In this document: positions 1 to 8,981 of the stretch, piece after piece
Layout: each line of letters starts with the position of its first letter
How positions within the stretch are numbered: the first letter of the stretch is position 1
Assembly (NCBI RefSeq): GCF_910592395.1
Contig: NC_088316.1
Coordinates: 9,116,001 to 9,180,000 of the forward strand
DNA length: 64,000 nt
DNA from: Lineus longissimus
Taxonomy: Eukaryota; Nemertea; Pilidiophora; Heteronemertea; Lineidae
Direction of reading: 5' to 3'
The notes under the pieces: model-generated
What the model saw: only the letters and a program-made list of their open reading frames with translations
Databases searched by the model: none
Told to the model about the DNA's origin: nothing
Program-made: the position numbers and the translations under genes

Positions 1-2
1 AT

Positions 3-2841
3 GTGTTCAAGTTAGAGAACGAATGGGCTAAAAGCATTTATGCCGCAAAACTAGAACCTCTCTACCTGTCCAAGAATTATGACGATGATGATGTCATTGA
101 TCTGCTCTATTTCAAGGACCATTTCATGTACATAAGAGACATCAATCTTTTCTTCAGGTCACTCGCTCATAGAGTGTATCTTTGCAGGAGATGCATGAAT
201 TACTTTTACAGGAAGTCTACACTAGACAATCATAAAAAGAAATGTGGAGAACACGATTACTGTAAGATCAGTCTGCCTCCACCTAACAGTAAATGGTCAC
301 AGCTTAAATTTGAAAAACACTCATTTAAAAATAGAGTTCCCTTTGTAATCTATGCTGATTTCGAAGCGATAAGCACAACAGTCAACGATAACACAACTCA
401 GACAGATACCACTGTTACCACTAAAAAACTATTCAAACAACATGCATCAGCTGTTGGTGTTTATGTTCACTCAGACTACCCACAACTTTACAGTAGCCAG
501 TATGTGTCTCACAGGGGTGCTGATGTTGTGATGTGTTCTGTAACTGGTTAATCAGGCTGGAAGAACAATTCTCTAATTTATTGAACTGTAACTTTCCTCT
601 AACAATGACAGATGAAGACTCGAGCTCTGCTCTCAGGACGAAGTCCGACTGGCAGAGATATCAATTAGAAACACAATGTTATTACTGTAATCAACCTTTA
701 GGATATGACAAGGTCAAGGATCACGATCACTACAGTGGTAGATATCGAGGTGCTGCTCACAGCTCATGCAATTTGAATGAAAATAAAGCCATGTTCGTTC
801 CAGTATTTTTTCACAATCTTAGTAATTATGATTCACACCTGTTTATCAAAGACTTAATGACTAAACTACCGAAGTACAAGAAACTGAAATTACTTGCCAA
901 AACAGCAGAGGAATACATCTCATTTCAGTTTGGTTGTTTCAGGTTTTTGGACTCGTACAGATTCATGCAGTCCAGTTTAGACAACATAACCAAATCAATG
1001 CTGGATGATGACTTTAAAATTATGAGACAGAAGTTCCCAAATACCATTGATTTTAAACTATTGAGGAAGAAGGGTTCAGTACCTTACTCTTTTTACACAT
1101 CACATGAAAGCTACAATATCACTCACCTAGAAAAGTCTATGTTTTTTGACGAATTGAAAAATGAAATGGCACCTGATTCTGCCTATGATGAGGCTAAGGT
1201 AATATGGGATCATTTCAAGATCAGGAATCACGGTGAGTTCATTGACCTCTACCTCAAAACTGATGTGATCCTTTTAGCTGATTTATTTGAGAAATTCAGG
1301 GATGTCAATTTGAACTACTTTCAGATAGATCCATGTCACTGTTACTCGGCACCAGGCTTAACCTGGCAAGCCGGTTTGAAGTACACAGGAATAAACCTAG
1401 AACTACTGACTGATACCAACATCTTACTTACTTTTGAGAAAGCAATACGAGGTGGAATTTCGGGTGTTATGGGAACAAGACATGTCAAGGCAGATGAACA
1501 CCACAAACTACTCTACGTAGACGCAAACAATCTTTACGGATGGTCCATGATGGAACCTCAACCCTATGGTAGTTTTGAAATGATAGATATTGATCCACTT
1601 AACATGAATGTTATCAGTAAAGAGCAGATTATGGCAATTCCAAGTGATAGTGAAGTAGGCTACTTCTTAGAGGTGGATTTGGAGTATCCAGGAAATATTT
1701 AAGTCAAGGAACTTTCCATTCTGTCCCGAATCTCTCTTTATTGAAGATGATGAATTAAGTCCTTACCAGAGAGAGTTACTGGGCGATGATAAAAGATCAA
1801 ATGTAGAGAAACTAATACTAACACAAAAGGATAAAACTAATTACATAGTGCATTACAGAATGCTACAATTTTACCTCAAGCACGGAATGGTACTTAAGAA
1901 GGTTCATTCGGTGATAAGTTTTAAACAATCAAAGTGGTTAGCACCATACATTGATTTTAATACTAAAAGACGTATGGATTCTAAGACTGATTTCGAGAAA
2001 GACTATTTCAAGCTCATGAATAATGCTTTCTACGGAAAGACTTGTGAGAATGTAAGGAACAGGGTGGAAATAGAATTGGTAACGGACGGGGAGAGAGCCA
2101 GGAGTGTAATGGCCAATCCAAGGTTTTCATCGATATGCGTATTTGACGAACAGAATGCTGCTATTAGCATGAGGAAAACATCAATGAAATTCAACAAACC
2201 AATCTACATAGGAGCTTCAGTACTTGAATTGTCTAAATTATTAATGTATGAATTCTATTATGAAGTTCTTCAACCGTATTTTGGTGAGAAAAATATTGAA
2301 CTACTGTATCTAGATACAGATTCCTTTGTACTTAACATTAATACTGATGACTTAACTAAAGACTTAAAGGAGTTGAAACACTATTTTGACTTCAGTAATT
2401 ATCCAAAAGATCATCCACTCTATGACACCAGTAAGAAGAAGGTGCCAGGTTATTTCAAGGATGAGTTAGGAGGAGTCGAGATGACTGAATTCATTGCCCT
2501 GAGAAGTAAGATGTATGCTTACAGGTCCAAGACTATGTCTGGAGAGCAAGGCTCGATAAAAGATTACGATTCTAAGAAATTAAAGGGTATTGCCAAGAAT
2601 GTAGTAAAGAGAGATATCTCATTTGATGACTATGTTGATTGTCTTGAAGAGTATGTCATTTTACCACAAGATGAGACACCTAAGATCAGATAAACACCAA
2701 ATCTATTTGGAAGAAGTTGACAAAAAAAGCCTCAGTCCTTTTGATGATAAGAGGTTCATACTTGAAGATGGAATAAGAACGTTACCATTTGGAATGTATT
2801 ATGAAGGCTACATAGATTACAGCGATTCAAACTTCGCTTGA
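3..2841 (+). pseudogene. polB: Polinton DNA polymerase B (element A), frameshifted and 5'-truncated
   Basis: This is a family-B DNA polymerase of the protein-primed Polinton type, which would replicate the element. Seen in order: a Cys-rich zinc-finger-like stretch near 180-270, the exonuclease motif YADFEA near 350-370, a Cys/His cluster (CYYC to DHDH to CNLN) at 676-780, polymerase motif A (YVDANNLYGWSM) near 1517-1552, motif B (KLMNNAFYGKT) near 2011-2045 and motif C (LYLDTDSF) near 2305-2330. The reading frame changes near 540, near 1700 (with a small loss) and near 2680, so it cannot make an intact enzyme. The N-terminal region lies before the window. Unlike the polymerase in element B it stops soon after the C-terminal DGIRTL block and carries no primase domain. 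Confidence 0.93.
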
Positions 2842-3051
2842 GTGCAAAATCTTTATTAAACTAATGAATATGGTGGCGCTGATGGTAGTGGCACTGGCGG
2901 AAATTCACCCCTAACACCGAAGTCATGGTGATAGTGATAGTGATACACCACATTAGGATTAGGACTATTAAGTCGGACTTTGTCCTGAGAGCATAGCTCG
3001 AGTCCTGTTTGATTTACTGAACTTTTAGTTTTTCTAGCATCTCTGTCTGAG

Positions 3052-3672
3052 CTATCTTTTTCCTTCTTCTAAAAAAGTCTTCTTTAAAGACTCTACATCG
3101 ACATTGGAATTGGTCTCCCTTTGTTTTTTCCTAATGGCATTTTTCATCGAAATGTATTTCTCCTTTTCTTTGAGAATCAAGGTAAATTCATCTGTTGAAA
3201 TGTGCGAATCACTCATGGCCTTACTCACCAGATCATTGATGGTGTTAAGTTTTGAAATTGCAAGCATACTCAACTTTTCATGTTTTTCTATTTTCTTAAG
3301 TATGCTTTTCTTGTGCCAACTTAGAAATGAGGAAAAAAGGGCACTTCCTATTGTCACACCACCCAAAGCTAAACCTATCGGTGTGGTGATGACACCAGCC
3401 AGTGCAGACACACCAACTGAGCCAGCCGCAACGCTTACAAAATTAAAACTATGACTAATGCCAGTAATTACGCTAAATGCTTTTTTGTACTCTGAAAATA
3501 TCTTTCTTCTAAATTCAATCTCGCTTTCTAAGAAACTTTTAACCTCACATATTTGTTGTAGTCTGAAAGCCTGAGGGTTACTTTCTGTATGCTTTTCAGA
3601 CCTTTCATAGTTTAATTGACTTTCAGAGTTTAAGTTACTTAAATCTGGATAAACCTTGTTGTCTCCATCCAT
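3052..3672 (-). CDS. Polinton-associated protein with hydrophobic core (element A)
   Basis: 206 aa, function unknown. Residues about 70-110 form a long hydrophobic, Gly/Ala-rich segment that could span or insert in a membrane. It is flanked by charged, probably helical regions, including a C-terminal Lys/Glu-rich tail. It is related to the 139-aa protein at 24584-25003 of element B: both have a YKKA motif before the hydrophobic part, then a Lys-rich linker and an IS..EF.L motif near the end. Conservation in two divergent elements argues for a real gene, perhaps a minor virion or membrane-active protein (inference). The ATG lies in the context TTAAATGG, the common start context of this element. 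It begins 4 bp after the stop codon of the upstream gene at 3677. Confidence 0.7.
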   Translation of the reverse strand: MDGDNKVYPDLSNLNSESQLNYERSEKHTESNPQAFRLQQICEVKSFLESEIEFRRKIFSEYKKAFSVITGISHSFNFVSVAAGSVGVSALAGVITTPIGLALGGVTIGSALFSSFLSWHKKSILKKIEKHEKLSMLAISKLNTINDLVSKAMSDSHISTDEFTLILKEKEKYISMKNAIRKKQRETNSNVDVESLKKTFLEEGKR

Positions 3673-3676
3673 TTAA

Positions 3677-3937
3677 TTAGTGGGAATAACTAGAATCAGT
3701 TGTTCTGTCATTTCTAGTGTTTAGTGTTGATCTTGCAGCCACTACAGGTTTTTGAAGTACATTAAATTTTAAAGGTTTTTCTGACCCAGCAGGTTTTTCT
3801 GACCCAACAGGTTTTAAAGGTTTTTCGGGACCAGGCTCCAATTTTGACTCTACTTCTGCCTCTAATTCTCTATGAAATCGTTCTAATCTTTCTTTCCAAT
3901 TACGTGGGCGTTTTGTGTAACCCCAAGTTCTATTCAT
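3677..3937 (-). CDS. small basic Pro/Lys-rich protein (element A)
   Basis: 86 aa, not recognised. The N-terminal half is rich in Arg, Trp and Glu. The middle has repeated Pro-Glu-Lys-Pro-type units (GSEKP occurs twice), and the C-terminus is Ser/Thr-rich. It starts in the context AATAAATGAA and sits tightly between two genes on the same strand, which supports it as a gene despite its size. No counterpart was recognised in element B. Confidence 0.5.
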   Translation of the reverse strand: MNRTWGYTKRPRNWKERLERFHRELEAEVESKLEPGPEKPLKPVGSEKPAGSEKPLKFNVLQKPVVAARSTLNTRNDRTTDSSYSH

Positions 3938-3964
3938 TTATTCAGATGAAGATAAAGATGAAAA

Positions 3965-4792
3965 TTAATTAAGTAGAAGGATATCGTTAAATTCTGGGTT
4001 ATCCCAAAAATACTTGTTTGTTATCCTTCTCCACTCGTTTATCACGTTTTGGTCTCGATAGTCAAACCAGTTTTCATTAAGCTTATTGAACATAAAGTTA
4101 AATAAGCGGTCAAATTGCTCTTTGAAAATACTCAAGTCGACTGTAGCACTCTTCTGCCTGTTTTGTGTTTTAGACATTGGTCGAATGTTAAACCAAGCAA
4201 AGCACAGTTCAGGTTTATCTTTGAATTCCTTGATTGGTAAGACATGATCCAACTCTTCTTCTACTATTGGAGATAGACTCCTCTGGTACTCTAACCACTG
4301 TGAGAAGAAACTGTCTGTACATCCTAGATTGAATGATGAATTACCAGTACACTCTCCCTTAGAAATGCGGTTAAGACCAACCCTAATTTTGTGTCTGTCT
4401 CTATTACCATTTTGGTCAAGGTAATCCTTTTTGTAATATGAATTAAAACATGATCTACAGTTACCTCTATTTCCATCTTTACCGAATTCACTATCACTTA
4501 GTAATTTAACTTCTCCACATTTACCGCATTTCTTGATTTCAGTTGAACCACATTCTTTACAGTAATCAAGTAGTTTATTACGTCTGTTCTTTCCAAATTC
4601 ACTTTCAGGTTTTGTTACATCGCACTTAACACATTTAAATGTAGGCCCTGAAACTACTGGTTGATACTGATTAACAGGATACTGATAAACAGGATACTGA
4701 TAAACAGGATACTGATAAACAGGATACTGATAAACAGGATACTGATTAACATTGACAGTACCATAGTTAACGTTAAATATCTGTCCTTCCAT
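3965..4792 (-). CDS. zinc-ribbon plus HNH endonuclease-like protein (element A)
   Basis: 275 aa. The first 45 residues contain a run of tandem YQYPV pentapeptides. From about 53 to 120 there are several CxxC pairs (CVKC, CKEC, CGKC, CRSC), typical of zinc ribbons. Near residues 180-220 is an HNH-nuclease-like signature: LDHV.P followed by a Cys, an N..P motif and a later Asn. This resembles the HNH proteins found in many large DNA viruses and phages; a DNA-nicking or homing role is inference. No equivalent gene is seen in element B. The start context is GAAATGGA, close to but weaker than the TAAATG context of its neighbours. Confidence 0.65.
   Translation of the reverse strand: MEGQIFNVNYGTVNVNQYPVYQYPVYQYPVYQYPVYQYPVNQYQPVVSGPTFKCVKCDVTKPESEFGKNRRNKLLDYCKECGSTEIKKCGKCGEVKLLSDSEFGKDGNRGNCRSCFNSYYKKDYLDQNGNRDRHKIRVGLNRISKGECTGNSSFNLGCTDSFFSQWLEYQRSLSPIVEEELDHVLPIKEFKDKPELCFAWFNIRPMSKTQNRQKSATVDLSIFKEQFDRLFNFMFNKLNENWFDYRDQNVINEWRRITNKYFWDNPEFNDILLLN
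4663..4750. repeat. 15-bp tandem repeat inside HNH-like gene
   Basis: The unit GGATACTGATAAACA repeats about five times in frame and encodes the YQYPV pentapeptides of the gene on the minus strand. The outermost copies carry a point change (GATTAAC), while the central ones are identical. Confidence 0.9.
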
Positions 4793-4827
4793 TTCTAGCT
4801 TGATTTAAAGGATAAAAAGATTTTAAA

Positions 4828-5940
4828 TTATGTTTTTAGGCTTTTTATTCCTGAAATTGGTAACCATTCATTGAATTTATCACTGTATCCCTTCCACTTC
4901 ACTAATCCATATTTCTTGCCTTTACTGGTCTTGTACCTCAAGATTTTCTCTATCTTGTACTCTAGCTGGTCAGGATTAGGAACATAACTCAATTCCTCTT
5001 CATAGAAATATCCTTGAATTTCCTCTTTATGATAATCTTCAAGTTTGTAGACGATAGGGTGAGTGAAGATGATCTGTTTGATTTGGAATACTTCCTCAGT
5101 GAAGTTGGGCATGTAACCTTTACCGAAAATGGACTTGTACTTTGAAATTCTTACACTGTCACCTACTTTGTACTTAGGATCACCAAAGGTTTTTTTGAGG
5201 TGAAGACCGTAAAGATTGTACCACACAGCTCCTTCGTTTTCCATCTTTCTGGCGTCTACAGGTTTCATACCTATTGATGAGTGAAATGTGTTGTTGTAGC
5301 CACTGACCAAGTCATCCAGTACGTCGATCCACTTGTCTGTCTCCTTAGCAGTGAAATAACGCCACATTTTTTCTTTAAGAGTCCTGTTGAATCTTTCTAC
5401 TACCGCTGCCTTCTTATCAGATTTTGTAGAGAACCATTCTATGTCATTTTCTGTTAAGAGTTCCTTGAAGTGTTTGTTGTAGAATTCTGTACCGTCATCA
5501 AACTGGATCTTTTCTGGTATCGCCACAACTGGTTTAGCTTCCTCAAATATCACTTTAAATGCATCTCTGATTTATTCTCCCCTCTTACTCTTAACAGCTA
5601 GAGCCCAAGCATAGCGACTGAATAGATCTATGACTGTTAAAATGAATCTGAAACCTTTATTCTTACTCTCGAATTTCTGCATGTCAACCAGGTCGGCTTG
5701 CCACTGTTGATCGATGTACGATACCATTGTTTTCCTGAAGGTGAATTTCTTAATGGCCGGTTTGTGTAGTTGGTGAGTTGGTAGTGTTTCTAGAAATTCT
5801 TTAACTTCTTTTTGTTTAATAAGTTTACCATCTTCCTTGACCTGTTTCCACATCTTACTCAAAGAACTGTAGGCCACGGGACTCTCGGGGTTGTAGTACA
5901 AATCCCTTAGATACTGCTGTGTGTCATCCTTTACATCCAT
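4828..5940 (-). pseudogene. int: Polinton retroviral-type integrase with chromodomain (element A), one internal stop
   Basis: Integrase (rve fold) that would insert the element. The 5' part (5940-5572) has WQADLVDM with the first catalytic Asp. The 3' part has FDDGTEF with the second Asp and VVERFNRTLK with the catalytic Glu, followed by an SH3-like region (YKVGDSVRISK). It ends with a chromodomain (YGLVKWKGYSDKFNEWLPI) near 4840-4930. A single TAA at about 5572-5574, in the same frame on both sides, interrupts the gene between the first and second catalytic residues. The total length of about 370 codons is normal for the family. The start codon lies in a 12-bp palindrome shared with the divergent ATPase gene. 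Confidence 0.92.
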
Positions 5941-5948
5941 TTAAATGG
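5937..5948. promoter_or_regulatory. palindrome CCATTTAAATGG holding two divergent start codons
   Basis: The ATG of the integrase (minus, 5940-5938) and the ATG of the packaging ATPase (plus, 5945-5947) are separated by only 4 bp (TTAA) and form a perfect 12-bp palindrome. No room exists for a conventional intergenic promoter, so transcription must begin inside the opposing gene or at this site. TAAATG recurs at most other starts in both Polintons. Confidence 0.75.
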
Positions 5949-6565
5949 GTGAAGTATTTATTTACGAGCCACATAACATGCTAATTTCTGGAGTCACCAA
6001 TTGTGGTAAGACATATTTTGCCCTTGACCTCTTAGAAAAGGAGTATCGACACAAATTCCAAAACATAGTCATTTTCTGTCCAACATATTTCAACAATAAG
6101 ACATATGACAGGAAATGGATTTACCAAGACAAGAGCGTCTACATAGTTAATCCCGAAGCGGTGGCCAGTAATTTGGACCTTGTGCTTCAATTTGCTACTC
6201 TGACCTTTGCTGGTTCTAACACATTATTCCTAATTGATGACTGTGCTAATTTGAGAGACACAAAAAAGAAGGTGTCCGAGTTATGTAATCTTGCCTTTTC
6301 TGGCAGGCACTACAATCTTACTGTTTGGTTACTAGTTCAGAAGTACAATTCAGTTGTCAAGGACTACAGAGAGAACATAAGAATTTTAGTATTATTTTTT
6401 AATAAGGATGAATCAGCCATGAAAGATGCCTTAGAAGAAAACAGTGTTATTCCTAAGGAGAAAAGACAGTACTACATAGAAGAACTTAAGATGAAAAAAG
6501 GATCAAAACTGATCATTAGACTACAACATCCATTTGGATTTACTCTTTCACATCAAAAATCTTAG
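5945..6565 (+). CDS. FtsK/HerA (A32)-type genome-packaging ATPase (element A)
   Basis: 206 aa. Walker A is SGVTNCGKTYF near residues 15-25, and Walker B is NTLFLIDDCAN near 93-103. This is the compact packaging ATPase that defines Polintons and related PRD1/adenovirus-lineage viruses; it is thought to pump DNA into capsids. A SGRHY motif follows at about 120, and the same block is present in the element B homologue at 29216-29830. The reading frame is intact. The gene is divergent from the integrase, and its stop codon overlaps the convergent gene at 6562 by three bases. Confidence 0.93.
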   Translation: MGEVFIYEPHNMLISGVTNCGKTYFALDLLEKEYRHKFQNIVIFCPTYFNNKTYDRKWIYQDKSVYIVNPEAVASNLDLVLQFATLTFAGSNTLFLIDDCANLRDTKKKVSELCNLAFSGRHYNLTVWLLVQKYNSVVKDYRENIRILVLFFNKDESAMKDALEENSVIPKEKRQYYIEELKMKKGSKLIIRLQHPFGFTLSHQKS

Positions 6566-7020
6566 TCCCGCTTCTCATCAATGGTCTTAGTCTTTCTAAC
6601 CCTAGTAAAATAATAAATTATTAATCCTAAACCACTAAGTCCTAGGATAATCCATAGGTACTCGTATTTCTTCATTTCATCACTAGGTTGGTAATAATCA
6701 CTTAATTGTGGTCTCTGAGTTAGTACTATAGTTCTATCGGGATGTAAATGATTGTAAACAGTAAGTGCTGAATCAGTATTGTTAAAATCAAAAGAAGCGT
6801 CTCTTTCTCTCTTTAATTCAAGATTAACAAAATCAATAGTACTCATTCTATGCTCCTCCCATTCGGTTGAAGCTTTTTGTAATTGCTCCTGAGCCAAATC
6901 ATGTCTTTTCACTTCATCTTCATAACCGTTTTTATCTAGTGACTTGAAAAGGTAACCAGATCCAGTAAATGCTAATCCATTGATTATTGCAGATCCAAAT
7001 AACATGCCAATGCCAGCCAT
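6562..7020 (-). CDS. Polinton-associated tailed membrane protein (element A)
   Basis: 152 aa, function unknown. A hydrophobic Gly-rich N-terminus (residues about 3-27) is followed by a charged helical region with a KRHDLAQE(Q)L motif. A YYQPS motif near 113 precedes a C-terminal membrane segment (about residues 124-142) with a basic tail. Element B has a related but frameshifted copy at 27495-27862 sharing RHDLA, the HP(D/E) block and the YY(Q/K)PS motif. Conservation between the elements makes this a genuine Polinton gene, perhaps a virion membrane or assembly protein (inference). Start context ATTAAATGG. Confidence 0.72.
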   Translation of the reverse strand: MAGIGMLFGSAIINGLAFTGSGYLFKSLDKNGYEDEVKRHDLAQEQLQKASTEWEEHRMSTIDFVNLELKRERDASFDFNNTDSALTVYNHLHPDRTIVLTQRPQLSDYYQPSDEMKKYEYLWIILGLSGLGLIIYYFTRVRKTKTIDEKRD

Positions 7021-7042
7021 TTAATTTCAACAAATTTTAATT

Positions 7043-8663
7043 TCAATGATGTGTTAATACCAATTGGTACTGTACATCATGACCATTAAGATCGATGATG
7101 TCACCTTTTTCATCCGTTAAGCGAATATTCAGCTTATTGAATCTTGGTTTACAGGGAATTGCTATTGGTTTCTCAAAGGTGTATGCTATTAAATCCCCAA
7201 AATTAGCTTCTTTTATTGGTCTTGTGGTTAGCACATCAGATGTTTCACCATTACTTAACCCTTTAGCTACTGATCCGCCCGTAGCCGCCCGCCCGGCTCC
7301 TCACTGATCCGCCCGTAGCCGCCCCTGTTTAAATCTACCACTGTGCCTGTACCAATGCACATAATTCACTAATAACACCATGGGGACATGGTTGCCTACC
7401 TTATAATTCATTTAAAACTCGTCCAGGTGTGCTACAATGTATTTTCATGGAGAAAAAAAACTTTGAATGAACATCTTGAACTTTGGTGAAAATGCCGCCA
7501 TGTTGGATTATGATTGAAAATTTCGTGACACAAATTGGGTCATTGTGGAACCAAAACTGGACAGATTTTCATCTAACTACTTTCAAAAGATTGTTAGGAG
7601 ACTGGACAATTGGAATATGATGGTCTGGACATTCATGAAGTACGATCACAGGGCGTAATATAGGCCGAAAGCCGATGCATGATACCGCTTGGTCACTACA
7701 GTAGTCTTACATGTAAATGTACATGCTTATACACTGTGCGTGTTTATCACCTAAAAAAAGTCAGTAAAAGTGCATAAATAGCAAGTTATTAGTGGAAGAT
7801 CGATATGTTTTGCCAGTAACCCATCAATATATGACATTCTGTGGTGATACATTGACATTTTTGGTCATTTCTATCCATAAAAAGAGGTGTTTGTGCTGAA
7901 ATTTTAGATTCGAAGATGGTGGGTTAATTCTGGTTCGTGGAGGGTTAATTCAACTAAAATTGCCTAAAATCGTGTAGATATGAATGTATTCTACCAAATA
8001 AATAACAGTTGTAGTGCATGACATACAACTTTTTGTATCTCTTTTTTCAAAAGTTCTTTACCTGGTCAAAATCATGATTTGGCTTTAAAACTTCAGTGAG
8101 CAGCAGGTAGAAAATTGTAGGATCCGTCGTAGCTAAAGGGTTAATACACTAGTAGATTCGATTATGTCACAGTGAAAAACAAATTGGTTAATTGGTCTAA
8201 AATTGATGGGTTTCTCGCTTACAACATCATCCTTACTTTTATTGTCTGAAGGGTAAGGCCATTCTGTTTTCATGCCAAATAACTCATTGCTTTTACCAAT
8301 AAAATAGATCTGATAATGCTCCTCATTTTTTCTCTTTAGGAAGTGTAAGATGGCCTTACCTGTTGGTTCTTCAAGGTCAAATCTGACAGCACCTCGACTC
8401 ATACTATTTTCTTTCAACTTCTCCGCAAATACTTTTGAAAAGCTCTGTAGGTCATAGAGACCATCTGGTAGCGTAATCTCTGCCACATCAAACCCCTTAA
8501 CTTTGATTCGGTTATTCTCCCTGGCCGCACTGATGTTGTAAAATGTACAAGGTATTACTGCAAAAGTTAAAGTGATGCTACATGCATCTTGAATTTCAGT
8601 CTTGAGATTGACTGTTAAATCACTTGAACTCTGATCCGGGTAGTCGCTGGAATCGATGTTCAT
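7043..8663 (-). pseudogene. penton-like minor capsid protein (element A), split by MITE
   Basis: The 5' part (8663 to about 8145) encodes the N-terminal two thirds of a penton-like (single jelly-roll) minor capsid protein. It contains a V.P.T.YNIS motif near residue 40 that matches the penton gene at 25508-26191 of element B (IPMTYYNIS). The 3' part (7254-7043) encodes a C-terminal segment ending in a (D/N)-rich LT(D/P) region that aligns with the element B C-terminus. Between them lies an 882-bp insert (7259-8140) flanked by duplicated TTAA. The apparent end LTL-stop at 8133 comes from the insert. Removing the insert and one TTAA leaves the two parts in one frame, so the gene was intact when the MITE landed. 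Confidence 0.85.
7259..8140. mobile_element. piggyBac-like MITE (882 bp, TTAA target site)
   Basis: The left end is CCCTTTAGCTAC and the right end is its inverted copy GTAGCTAAAGGG; TTAA flanks both sides (7255-7258 and 8141-8144). CCCTTT ends with a TTAA duplication are typical of piggyBac-group elements. It has no long open frame, so it is nonautonomous. It interrupts the penton-like gene. A GC-rich short repeat (GATCCGCCCGTAGCCGCC) occurs twice just inside the left end. Confidence 0.88.
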
Positions 8664-8693
8664 ACAGTTACCATTTAGTTATGTAAATTATTC

Positions 8694-8930
8694 TTACTTC
8701 ATAATATTTCTGGGTAGGATTCCTTGATCGTAAAGGTACTCTAATGTTCCATTACTAATAGCTACAGTTCCACCCAGTTTAATAATTTCCTCTAGGTCGG
8801 CCTGACTTGGGGGACCGATATTGATTCTCAAGAACCTTTTCAGTAACATAGAGTAACCAATTGTTGTTGATGCCAACAGTAAACTTTGATACAGTGTATT
8901 TATGATATCTTTCTTTCCAGGTGTATCCAT
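8694..8930 (-). CDS. small membrane protein conserved in both Polintons (element A)
   Basis: 78 aa, function unknown. A hydrophobic stretch near residues 15-30 is followed by a NIG.PS..DL.E..KL.G motif and a short C-terminal region ending in a P..I. block. It matches the 79-aa protein at 27880-28119 (NIGDPSKPDLMEAVKLTG). It lies next to the capsid genes and starts at ATTAAATGG, so it is probably a structural or assembly factor (inference). Confidence 0.72.
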   Translation of the reverse strand: MDTPGKKDIINTLYQSLLLASTTIGYSMLLKRFLRINIGPPSQADLEEIIKLGGTVAISNGTLEYLYDQGILPRNIMK

Positions 8931-8981
8931 TTAATTAGGATGAAAATCTAATGTTGTAGCGAACTTTGTTCTTGCAGCACC

